NCBI RefSeq assembly: GCF_026011795.1
Contig: NZ_BRVS01000005.1
Span: forward strand, 124,001-188,000
Direction of reading: 5' to 3'
DNA from: Arthrobacter mangrovi
Lineage (GTDB): Bacteria > Actinomycetota > Actinomycetes > Actinomycetales > Micrococcaceae
DNA: 64,000 nucleotides
A model generated the notes under the pieces. The model was not told the DNA's origin, did no database searches, and saw nothing but the letters and a program-made list of their open reading frames with translations. The position numbers and the translations under genes are program-made. Shown piece by piece: positions 34,201 to 43,569 of the stretch (position 1 is the stretch's first letter; every line of letters starts with the position of its first letter).

Positions 34201-36075
34201 ATTGACTCCGGCAGGGTATTTCAGCCCGAAATCGTAGAGGAAGAAGTCTTCGCCGTCGGCGGTCATGATCTCAAACGGACGCTCGTCCAGGACGTCCAGC
34301 CCGAGGTTCTGCAGCACCGGCATGATCCGGCTCAACGACCTGGGTTCGGGCAGGTACAGCTTGAGCCGCGCATCCTCGTCGCTGCGGGCCTTCGTCTCGG
34401 GCAAGTACACATGCATTAGCGGGCTGACATCGCTGTCGGCGCCGTAAGTCTCGAACCGGGCGATGTCTTCCAGCGCGTCTTCAACTTCGTAGTCCACCCG
34501 GTAACTGGCGGGGAACGCGTCGGCCCAACGTCGCGACAGGCGGTCGGTCTCCTTACCTTCGGCCCTGCTCCGCAGCGCCTGGTCAATCGCCTCGGGCCAC
34601 GACCGGGCGGCGGCCGCGAGCCGCTGCTCAAGCACGCCGGCATCTACCTGCGGCACCGCCGAGCCATGCTTCAGGCGGATCCGGAAGAACAGCCGCGCCA
34701 AAGCCGACTCGGTCATTCGCGCTTCGTAGTCGATGCTATGGGGATCGAAGGTACGCCGCAGTTCGTCCTCGATGCGCAGCCTGACGGCGGTGGTGTACCG
34801 GTCCCTCGGCAAGTACACCAGCGCCGATACGAACCGGCCGTAAATGTCCTCCCGCAGGAAAAGCCGGGTGCGGCGGCGTTCCTGGAGCCGCAGGATGCCC
34901 ATCGCGATTTCGGCCAGCTCTTCCGATTCCATTTGGAAGATTTCGTCGCGCGGATACGACTCCAGAATGGAGAGCAGGTCCTTGCCCGAATGCGAATCCG
35001 GCGGGAAGCCGCACAGTTTCAGGACGCCGTCGACCTTCTCCCGTACGATCGGCACGCTGCGCACCGAACTGTTGTAGGCGCTGCTGGCGAACAGGCCGAT
35101 AAAGCGCTGCTCGCCGTCGACGTTGCCTTGGGCATCGAAACTCTTGACGCCGATGTAGTCCAGGTAGGCAGGGCGGTGGACGCTTGACCTTGAGTTCGCC
35201 TTGGTGATGACCAGCGCGCGCTTCTCGCGGGCGCGTGCCCGGCCTTCCTCGGTGAGGTGCTGCACGTGCCGTCCGGCGGCGACATCGTGCATGATACCGA
35301 GCCCGGTTCCCTCGCGGACCAGCAGGACGTCCTCGCCGTTCTGGTTCGCCAGGTCGTATTCGCGGTAGCCGAGGAATGTGAAATTCCCGTCGTCGAGCCA
35401 GGACAGCAGGGCCCGGGCCTCGTCCAGATCCGGAATCCGGGCCGCGTCCTTGACGGAATCGAGCGAAGCGGCGATTTCCCGGACGCGCCGGCGCATGGCA
35501 CCCCAGTCCTGCACGGCAGTCCGCACGTCGCGCAGCACCCGCTGGATTCCGGCGACCAACTCGTCCGACTGCTGCTCGTCCGGGATCCGAGCCGTTTCCA
35601 CGGCTATCCAGGACTCGATGTAGGAAGCGTTGTCACCCGTTCCGATGATGTCGGAAAGGTTCTGCATTGCGGCCGTGTCGCCGCTGGAAACGCCGGCGTT
35701 GGACTGCACCCGGTTCAGTTTGACGAGTTCGTGGGTGCTGCGGTTGCGCGTGGCGACGAAGATGGGGTGCGTCAGCATGCGGATCGCAATGCCCTGGCGG
35801 ACGATCTCGGCGGTTACCGAATCCACGAGGAAGGGCATGTCGTCCGTGACTATCATGACGATGCTGGCGTTGGCCTCGTGGCGGATCGATACCAGCGGCT
35901 GGCCCGGCGCCCGGGCGCCCGCGAGCTCCCGGTGCGCCGTAGCCCTGGCCTCGAGGACGTCAGCGCTGTAGCTACGAGCGTCTTCGTCTGCCAGATGCTC
36001 GTAATAGTTCTCGATGTAGGCCGCAGGGTAGTTGTCTGAACTTGGCAGATCCGTGAGATTGGATCCAGACGACAT
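31243..36075 (-). CDS. gdh2: NAD-specific glutamate dehydrogenase, large (180-kDa) type
   Basis: 1610 aa, the size of the large bacterial NAD-GDH that converts glutamate to 2-oxoglutarate and ammonia. The central catalytic domain has VPTGAKGGFFAKQLP, with the conserved Lys of the GAKGG loop, and the NAD-binding part contains GEGGNLGMTQRGRIEAA and GVDCSDHEVNIKIF. The N-terminal third (ACT/regulatory) and C-terminal extension are typical. I chose the ATG at 36075: GGGAGG lies seven bases upstream and the ATG at 36123 has none. In mycobacteria this enzyme is regulated by GarA; no garA is seen here. It lies upstream of the PdtaS-like kinase gene. Confidence 0.95.
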   Translation of the reverse strand: MSSGSNLTDLPSSDNYPAAYIENYYEHLADEDARSYSADVLEARATAHRELAGARAPGQPLVSIRHEANASIVMIVTDDMPFLVDSVTAEIVRQGIAIRMLTHPIFVATRNRSTHELVKLNRVQSNAGVSSGDTAAMQNLSDIIGTGDNASYIESWIAVETARIPDEQQSDELVAGIQRVLRDVRTAVQDWGAMRRRVREIAASLDSVKDAARIPDLDEARALLSWLDDGNFTFLGYREYDLANQNGEDVLLVREGTGLGIMHDVAAGRHVQHLTEEGRARAREKRALVITKANSRSSVHRPAYLDYIGVKSFDAQGNVDGEQRFIGLFASSAYNSSVRSVPIVREKVDGVLKLCGFPPDSHSGKDLLSILESYPRDEIFQMESEELAEIAMGILRLQERRRTRLFLREDIYGRFVSALVYLPRDRYTTAVRLRIEDELRRTFDPHSIDYEARMTESALARLFFRIRLKHGSAVPQVDAGVLEQRLAAAARSWPEAIDQALRSRAEGKETDRLSRRWADAFPASYRVDYEVEDALEDIARFETYGADSDVSPLMHVYLPETKARSDEDARLKLYLPEPRSLSRIMPVLQNLGLDVLDERPFEIMTADGEDFFLYDFGLKYPAGVNPLETGNLVQEAFAAVVTGYSESDRFDRLVLQERIPWRQVAMLRAYARYIRQLGFPASFGFTADTLLANPKVAHGLTRLFQARFDPDLPEETRGKAVEEARADLDEGLQAVPTLDADRVLRTLANVVDATLRTNYFQDKPYLSFKLSPSRIEGAPFPRPKYEIWVYSPQVEGVHLRFGEVARGGLRWSDRREDFRTEVLGLVKAQTVKNAVIVPTGAKGGFFAKQLPDPAEARAAWMAEGQASYRTFIRGLLDITDNLVRTPEGQATVPPERVVRHDGDDSYLVVAADKGTASFSDLANDISREYGHWLGDAFASGGSVGYDHKAMGITARGAWESVKRHFSELGVDTQQEDFTVVGIGDMSGDVFGNGMLLSEHIRLVAAFDHRHIFLDPAPDAARSFAERRRLFDLPRSSWADYDTDLISAGGGVYSRTVKSIPLSPEVRQVLGLDEGLTAMSPPDLLKAILQAPVDLLYNGGIGTYIKASSESNAEVGDKANDSIRVDGRDIRAKVIGEGGNLGMTQRGRIEAALNGTILNTDAIDNSAGVDCSDHEVNIKIFVDQLVAAGKLPARERAELLHSMTDEVAALVLEDNIDQNVLLLNDRQRVLDWSPSFERLMDWLERHAELDRGLEFLPTTAELHERIEGGQGLTSPELSVLAAYAKIELSRALASSNLADDPYFDKVLRRYFPRQLVERFGDDLGMHPLRREIIATVVANDMINMGGITFAFRVMEETSVDEAGVARAFSALREIYDLDEFVEGLNALPASFPTEIWSTIHLDMRRLLDRAVRWYVNHVESGTAVDQGISTFKPLMDPLRSRLVNYLRGKDLERVREWREQADQWNLPETIAHHWAEQFESFGLLDIARIAGRVDEPVESVAHVYYAVYDRFDVDALLIRITNLPREDRWQALARAAMRDDLYSTITDITLAIMTTTDPDLEPVRRLEEWEGSNAESIERARVMFEEVNQLDRDDMASLSVALRLLRSTVRS

Positions 36076-36147
36076 CAAAACGCCTCCCGTTAGGTGGTCC
36101 TCGGCCGCACCATTGCGGCCCATGACTGCAAGCCTAACGCCGGTGGG

Positions 36148-37434
36148 TTAAAACTTCACTTTGGCTCTCCCCCGCCCCCTCCGCGCCGGGACCTCCCTCC
36201 CCGCCAACCGGGCAATGGCCAGCCGCAGCGCCGACTCAGGGGCGCTCTCAAGCAGCACGGAGCCGGTCAGCAGCGCCGCATCGGCTGCCGCGAAGTCGGC
36301 CGGAAGGAAGGCCTTGACTTCCGTGGAGGGGCCGAAACGCTCCCATGCCTGACCCAGCTGGTCCTCCGGCGCGGGCCCGACCGACGACGCCCGCACCTTG
36401 TTCAGGATGATCTGCGGCGAGGCAGTCGGCACGGCCTGCTCCAGGTCGTTCAACGCGCGGACCAGCCGGGGCACGCCGACGGCGTCCGCCGTTCCTATGG
36501 CGTAGACGGTGTCGGCCAGCTCCAGGCAGCGCAGCGCGGCGCCATTGCGGCGGGGCGCCATCGTGTCGAAGCTAAGCTCTTCGTCCGACTCCAGGCAGAA
36601 GCCGCAATCGATCACTACGTGGTCCGCGTGCTTCCGGGCCAAGTCGAGGACGTTTCCGAGAGCTCCGGGCCGCAGCTCCGTCCACCGCTCAGTCCGGGTA
36701 ATACCGGTCAGGACCAGCAGAGGCGCACCCTGGACCGCGAGTTTGACGCTGATCCGTTCGAGCGACGCATCGTCGAGCAGCCCCTGGTCGGCCAGGCGGC
36801 AGGCTTGGGCCAGCGCCGCGGATTCATCCATGAGACCCAGGAACACGGCCACGCTGGCTCCATAGGTATCCGCATCGACGAGCGTCACCCGCTTTCCCGC
36901 TGCCGCCATTTCGGCGGCCAGGTTGACGGCCAGGGTCGTTCGTCCGGGTGCTCCCGCTGGTCCCCAGACTGCAGTGACGGCTCCGGCCGGAGCCGCAGGT
37001 TCGTCGGGCTCGCTGACCTCTGCCGGCGGAGCGAGGGAAACCGCCGGATCCGCGTAACTGGCGGCCAGGTTCCGCCGTCCCGGATCGCCCAGCGAAACCA
37101 CGGCAGCTCCGACCAGATCGGCGATCCGTTCCGGCTCCAGCAACAATGCCCCGTGCGCCACGCCCAAGGCATCAAGCCGGTGCTGTTCGGCGTCGTCGTC
37201 GGTCAAGACTACGACGGCAACATCGGCGCTGTGGAGCCGTTCGAGCAGGCTGATGCCGAGGACGGAGCTGCCGCCGGCGATAATCACGGCGCGGGCCAGA
37301 CCGGTCTGGGCCGTCGCCAGCAGCTCGGCCATGTCGGTGCACCGCCGGACGACGGTCACGGGGCCGTGAAGTCTTTCCAGGCCGCCGACGATGTCCTGCT
37401 CTGGCTCCCCGAAGGCGATGACCGGGATCGTCAT
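36148..37434 (-). CDS. MinD/ParA-like ATPase of the TadZ/CpaE type with altered P-loop
   Basis: 428 aa. The first 110 residues form a receiver-like domain, then a Pro/Ala linker (130-150), then a MinD-like domain: GPAGAPGRTTLAVNLA (158-173), TLVDADTYGASVAVFLG, HVVIDCGFCLES, and IILNKVRASSV. The P-loop ends in Arg165 where the conserved Lys should be, and there is no leading Lys, so ATP binding may differ. Such receiver-plus-MinD proteins localise Tad pilus machines (TadZ/CpaE). It overlaps the SAF gene at its start (4 bases) and is 26 kb from the tad operon. Septum-site (Ssd) function is an alternative. Confidence 0.75.
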   Translation of the reverse strand: MTIPVIAFGEPEQDIVGGLERLHGPVTVVRRCTDMAELLATAQTGLARAVIIAGGSSVLGISLLERLHSADVAVVVLTDDDAEQHRLDALGVAHGALLLEPERIADLVGAAVVSLGDPGRRNLAASYADPAVSLAPPAEVSEPDEPAAPAGAVTAVWGPAGAPGRTTLAVNLAAEMAAAGKRVTLVDADTYGASVAVFLGLMDESAALAQACRLADQGLLDDASLERISVKLAVQGAPLLVLTGITRTERWTELRPGALGNVLDLARKHADHVVIDCGFCLESDEELSFDTMAPRRNGAALRCLELADTVYAIGTADAVGVPRLVRALNDLEQAVPTASPQIILNKVRASSVGPAPEDQLGQAWERFGPSTEVKAFLPADFAAADAALLTGSVLLESAPESALRLAIARLAGREVPARRGRGRAKVKF

Positions 37435-38078
37435 GAGGAACGACCCGGGTTGAGTACCACGTTGATCTTGGCCCCATTGGACAGGGCATTGAGCAGGCCG
37501 GGCATCTTCTCGTCCGTGACCAGCACATGCAGCCGTTCCGATTCAGCCGCTCCAAGGGCCGACGACGCCTCGCTGAGCTCCGAAACCTCGGCCGCCTCCA
37601 AGTGCAGTTCCGGCTGGCTGAACCCGTTGCGGCCGTCCGGCATTGCTACCCACACGTCCACGCGGGAGCCCGCCCGGGCCCCTTCAGGTAGCGGACTGTC
37701 GATCGTGAGGCTCACAGGCTTGCGGCCCAGCAGGTCAGGGGAACCGAGTGCCGACGCCGGGATCAGCTCACCCCTCCGGAGCAAGGCAGTTGCGATGGCG
37801 CCTTGCGGAAGTTCGTCCTGGGCACGCAGATATGCCCTTTCCACGTTTCCGAGCCGTACCTCGACAACCGACAGGTCCTCCATGCGGACCGGTTCCCCGA
37901 CTCCTATGTCGTCCCTGGCCGCCAGCATGGGCACGGTCTTGTCTGCGCTGCCAAGCAGTGCCGTGACTGCAGCCACGGAGACCAGCACCAGCAGGATTCC
38001 CACCATGAGCCGGGGATCCTTCCAGGAAGGCCGCTTTAGCCGCGGTGCAGGCGCGGGCGCATCACCCGGATTACTCAT
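37431..38078 (-). CDS. SAF-domain membrane protein (CpaB/RcpC-like)
   Basis: 215 aa. A proline-rich cytoplasmic N-terminus, one membrane helix (about 24-43), an SAF domain (50-110: VPMLAARDDIGVGEPVRMEDL) and a C-terminal region with GSRVDVWVAM. CpaB/RcpC-type SAF proteins are periplasmic parts of Tad systems. The ATG at 38078 has GGGGGAAG upstream. Its stop overlaps the TadZ-like gene by ATGA. A CpaB-like and a TadZ-like gene in tandem is the pair missing from the tad operon at 5760-10460. Confidence 0.75.
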   Translation of the reverse strand: MSNPGDAPAPAPRLKRPSWKDPRLMVGILLVLVSVAAVTALLGSADKTVPMLAARDDIGVGEPVRMEDLSVVEVRLGNVERAYLRAQDELPQGAIATALLRRGELIPASALGSPDLLGRKPVSLTIDSPLPEGARAGSRVDVWVAMPDGRNGFSQPELHLEAAEVSELSEASSALGAAESERLHVLVTDEKMPGLLNALSNGAKINVVLNPGRSS

Positions 38079-38225
38079 ACTTCCCCCTGTTGGAATGGCG
38101 CAACGCCCTCTGGCCGGGACGTTTTTCCCGACCGGAGACTTATGGGCGTTCGTGTCTCGGATTGAATCCCATTCTTGTGGCGGCCGGCGCAAAAGCAAGA
38201 TGCCGGCTCCGGAACCGGGCCCGGT

Positions 38226-38240
38226 GTGGAAAACTTCCAC
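38226..38240. promoter_or_regulatory. Perfect 15-bp palindrome in the SAF / HTH divergent intergenic region
   Basis: GTGGAA-AAC-TTCCAC, two 6-bp arms and a 3-bp spacer, in the 256-base region between the SAF gene (leftward) and the small HTH gene (rightward). It is 109 bases before the HTH gene start. A transcription-factor operator is plausible; the cognate protein is unknown. An extended -10 element (TGC followed by CATAAT, 38292-38300) probably serves the HTH gene. Confidence 0.4.
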
Positions 38241-38334
38241 CACAGGCAATCCACAACACCGCGCCCCAACCGGGACCAAACCGCCGCAAGATGCCATAAT
38301 TGGGCTGTCCGACTGTCCACCGGGAAGAGTTGTA

Positions 38335-38553
38335 ATGTCGCGGTTCCTGACCTTGACCGATATCGCCGAGATTCTCCAGATCTCGTCTTCGCAGGCGTAT
38401 GCGCTGGTGCGAAGCGGCGAACTGCCCGCCATCCAGATTGGCGGCCGGGGTCAGTGGCGCGTCGAGCAGTCCATGCTGGACGAGTACATCAAGGAAAAGT
38501 ACGCGGAAACGCGCCGGCTTGTCGAGGAATCCAAGGCCGAGCACAAACGATAA
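38335..38553 (+). CDS. Small excisionase/BldC-type winged-helix DNA-binding protein
   Basis: 72 aa. LTLTDIAEILQISSSQAYALV forms the helix-turn-helix and LPAIQIGGRGQWRVEQSMLDEYI the wing and last helix of the MerR-like excisionase/BldC superfamily; a basic, charged tail follows (KYAETRRLVEESK). The ATG at 38335 has GGGAAGAG upstream. It converges with the 188-aa hypothetical gene with 31 bases between stops. No target is known. It could regulate its neighbours (see the phased repeats at 39171-39276) or be an orphan recombination-directionality-type protein; no integrase is present. Confidence 0.8.
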   Translation: MSRFLTLTDIAEILQISSSQAYALVRSGELPAIQIGGRGQWRVEQSMLDEYIKEKYAETRRLVEESKAEHKR

Positions 38554-38584
38554 TGCCGAAGGTCCGGCGGCAATCGGTACCGGA

Positions 38585-39151
38585 CTAGGCGTCGTTCCTC
38601 GCCGAGGCCAAAGCTGCAACGGCGGTGAAAGGCACAGCATGGACCGATCGGACACTCGAAGCACGGCGCGCCTCTCCGGAGGGAACGGACGCCAGCTCCA
38701 GGAAGTCGTTGCCGACCCGGTCAATGTAACCCGTCGCTACTGACGACGCAGGGCCCGCCGCGAAGTACAGCACGACCTCGGCACGGTCCCTCGCCAGGGC
38801 ACGGAATGCCGAGCCGAGGCCGAGGCGCCGAGCCCCCGCCGAGGTCTCCGGGGCTGCGCGGCGCCCCAGCCCCTCCACGAGTTGAATCCCTGGCAACGGG
38901 ACCAGAATGCTCCGGACGCGTTCGTGCAGGACGAGCCAGGAAGATCCGACATGGCCGATTGAGCCGCTGAAGGAATGGCCGGACATGGTCGCGACGCGGA
39001 CTTCTGCACCGGCCTGCCCCCGCAGCCGGTCCGTCAGGAGGACTTCCGCTTGGGCGGCCCTGGCCAGTTCGTTGGCACCCGCCTCCAGCTCCAGCTGTCC
39101 GGCTGCATGGAGCTGCGCCTCCATGTCCTCGAATAAGGAATCCCATCGCAC
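38585..39151 (-). CDS. Conserved hypothetical protein, probably translated from a leaderless transcript
   Basis: 188 aa from GTG at 39151. No Shine-Dalgarno site is visible, but TATGCT lies six bases upstream and TTGATT 17 bases further, so the mRNA likely starts at the GTG itself; an in-frame TTG at 39172 is less likely. The protein begins RWDSLFEDMEAQLHAAGQLE, has an acidic helical N-terminus and then Gly/Val-rich strands (VRVATMSGHSFSGSIGHVG, SSWLVLHER). No membrane segment or known motif was recognised. It is divergent from the LysM gene. Confidence 0.7.
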   Translation of the reverse strand: MRWDSLFEDMEAQLHAAGQLELEAGANELARAAQAEVLLTDRLRGQAGAEVRVATMSGHSFSGSIGHVGSSWLVLHERVRSILVPLPGIQLVEGLGRRAAPETSAGARRLGLGSAFRALARDRAEVVLYFAAGPASSVATGYIDRVGNDFLELASVPSGEARRASSVRSVHAVPFTAVAALASARNDA

Positions 39152-39157
39152 GGCATC

Positions 39158-39186
39158 AGCATAGAACCGCAACCAAACGTAATCAA
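39158..39186 (-). promoter_or_regulatory. Predicted leaderless promoter of the 188-aa gene
   Basis: On the minus strand: -35 TTGATT (39186-39181), 17-bp spacer, -10 TATGCT (39163-39158), then six bases to the GTG. This geometry is what leaderless actinobacterial genes show. The -35 box lies inside the first block of direct repeats. Confidence 0.55.
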
Positions 39187-39200
39187 ACGTGCTTAAACGT
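39171..39200. repeat. Three direct repeats at exact 10-bp spacing (block 1)
   Basis: AACCAAACGT, AATCAAACGT and GCTTAAACGT follow each other without gap; AAACGT is identical in all three. The block covers the -35 box of the leftward 188-aa gene and lies just upstream of the -35 box of the rightward LysM gene. One-helical-turn spacing suggests cooperative binding of a protein to one face of the DNA. BldC-type proteins are known to bind direct repeats as head-to-tail multimers. Confidence 0.7.
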
Positions 39201-39201
39201 C

Positions 39202-39230
39202 TTTACACAGCCAAACCCATATGCCAGTAT
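39202..39230 (+). promoter_or_regulatory. Predicted promoter of the LysM gene
   Basis: -35 TTTACA (39202-39207), 17-bp spacer, -10 CAGTAT (39225-39230), about 70 bases upstream of the ATG. It is flanked by repeat block 1 on its upstream side and by repeat block 2 just downstream of the expected transcription start. Confidence 0.45.
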
Positions 39231-39246
39231 CGGGCACTATAGCAAC

Positions 39247-39276
39247 TCAAAAACGGTCAAACTGCATCAAACACAG
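39247..39276. repeat. Three direct repeats at exact 10-bp spacing (block 2)
   Basis: TCAAAAACGG, TCAAACTGCA and TCAAACACAG follow each other without gap; TCAAA is identical. The block lies in the LysM gene leader, downstream of the predicted promoter, where a bound protein would block transcription. The core YYAAAC-like sequence and spacing match block 1. Confidence 0.6.
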
Positions 39277-39302
39277 CAATAGCAAAGCTGAGAGGGACGG
39301 CC

Positions 39303-40058
39303 ATGAAGCGGATTAGTACCGACGTAATTCTGGCCGCGGCCGTTCTGGGATGCGCATCCCTGCTGCTCTGGTCGGGACTGCGGCTGGACATCGGCAGCCC
39401 CCAGCTTGCCCTGCGGAGCTATCCGGACCTGCTGGCAACAGGCGCAGTCGTCCTGGGGCTGCTCCTCGTGCTGTGGTGGCTCTTCGCAATGGCCAGCGCG
39501 TTCGTAGGAATCGTGCTGCAAAAATCAGGTCACGCCAAGCTTGCGGCAGCTCCGCTGGCGGTAAGTCCGGCATTCATGAAGCGGCTCGCGGCGGCAGCTT
39601 TGGGCATGAACCTGCTGGCCGTGCCGGCCGTGGCCCAGGCCGCCGACGCGGGCCGCTCCCCTGCGGCGGCCTCTTCCTGCGCCGCGGAGGTCATCCCGCC
39701 CTATTTCTCTCCCGAAGCTGCCGGTGGACCGGGCAGCGGCCCGAGCCAGCCGCGTTCCGCCTGCCCCAAGGACCAGGCCGTTGATCCTTCCTGGAAGCCA
39801 TCGGCGCCGCCGGCCAGTCCCGGCCTCATCGCCCGTCAGGTTTCCGGCCCCGCACAACCCGGCGCCGAGGAGCGGACCGTGACAGTGGTTGCGGGAGACA
39901 GCCTCTGGCGCATCGCCGCACGGGACTTGGGCACCTTCGCCACTGATGCCGAAATCGCGGGCCACTGGCCGAAATGGTACGCAGCCAACAAGGACACGAT
40001 TGGCGGCGATCCGCAGCGGCTCCTGCCCGGACAGGTCCTGATCGCCCCCATTGACTAG
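39303..40058 (+). CDS. LysM-domain membrane protein
   Basis: 251 aa. Three hydrophobic segments (8-24, 43-73, 93-112) are followed by an extracytoplasmic Pro/Ala/Ser-rich region with two cysteines and a C-terminal LysM domain (192-249: VTVVAGDSLWRIAARDLG ... PGQVLIAPID). LysM binds peptidoglycan, so the protein probably tethers the membrane to the wall. GAGAGGGA precedes the ATG. The DUF6459 gene follows 27 bases later in the same direction. Confidence 0.87.
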   Translation: MKRISTDVILAAAVLGCASLLLWSGLRLDIGSPQLALRSYPDLLATGAVVLGLLLVLWWLFAMASAFVGIVLQKSGHAKLAAAPLAVSPAFMKRLAAAALGMNLLAVPAVAQAADAGRSPAAASSCAAEVIPPYFSPEAAGGPGSGPSQPRSACPKDQAVDPSWKPSAPPASPGLIARQVSGPAQPGAEERTVTVVAGDSLWRIAARDLGTFATDAEIAGHWPKWYAANKDTIGGDPQRLLPGQVLIAPID

Positions 40059-40085
40059 CACCGCCCCATTCGAGGAAGGCAAGCC

Positions 40086-40718
40086 ATGACCAACGTAACC
40101 CGACTCCGCCATGCAGAACCCATTCCGGCTCCGGAAGCCGACTCAGGCCTGCCTGTCCTGGCGCCGGCCAGCGGCGCACCACGCCCTCTCACGGTGCGCC
40201 CCGTACGTCCCGTGGACCCGGAAAGCTATTTCGCGCCCATCGTCAGGCTGGAGCCCCGCGTACGTGCACGGCGACAGGCCGAAGAGCAGCACAGCGAGAC
40301 CGCCCGAGGGGTTCCCGCAGATCCTGCCGCCGGGAAGGAGGATGCAACCGCACCGGCCGAAGAGCTGCGCCAGGTCACTGCCACCGCGAGGTCGGTGGCA
40401 CAGGCCGCCATGGAAGTCATCGCCGGAACCCGCCCCGTCCAGCAGTTGGCCCGCTGGCTTGAACCGGATTGCTACGAGAAGCTCGTCCAGCGGGCCGCGC
40501 TGGTCCAGGCCGGGCAGGAACGGCGGCGGCCGGCGCGCGCCCCGGAGCCGAGGATGCATCGGAGCGCCGTCGTCCGCTCTTCGAGGGTGTGCCCGGTCTC
40601 CGCAAACGCCTACGAAGCCTCCCTGGTGATCGTGGAGACGACCAGAGTCCGCGCCGTGGCACTCCGTCTGGAGTTTCGACGCGGACTCTGGAAGGTCGCC
40701 GCCCTCGAGATGGGCTAG
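40086..40718 (+). CDS. Rv3235-like protein (DUF6459)
   Basis: 210 aa. The N-terminal 90 residues are low-complexity and likely disordered; the conserved part is the C-terminus, with SVAQAAMEVIAGTRPVQQLARWL (about 105-127) and VRAVALRLEFRRGLWKVAALEMG. Rv3235-like genes sit beside secA in actinobacteria, as here, converging with 13 bases between stops. The function is not known to me. It may be cotranscribed with the LysM gene. Confidence 0.82.
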   Translation: MTNVTRLRHAEPIPAPEADSGLPVLAPASGAPRPLTVRPVRPVDPESYFAPIVRLEPRVRARRQAEEQHSETARGVPADPAAGKEDATAPAEELRQVTATARSVAQAAMEVIAGTRPVQQLARWLEPDCYEKLVQRAALVQAGQERRRPARAPEPRMHRSAVVRSSRVCPVSANAYEASLVIVETTRVRAVALRLEFRRGLWKVAALEMG

Positions 40719-40731
40719 GGCAAGCCGGCTG

Positions 40732-43476
<2,745 letters not shown>

Positions 43477-43569
43477 TACATTGCTCCCAGTCGTTTGCAC
43501 AGAGGTCTGGCTTGTTCAGTCTACGGGAGAGACGCGTCAACCAGTGCTTTGGTTCCCGGGGCCGCCGTC

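Noticed and set aside
36094-38553. 819-codon plus-strand frame
   Set aside because: Only its last 73 codons are real (the HTH gene starting at 38335); the rest is antisense to the TadZ-like and SAF genes.
38335-38553. Prophage or integrative element suggested by an excisionase-like gene
   Set aside because: No integrase, attachment-site repeat or phage gene lies nearby; the protein is better seen as a regulator.
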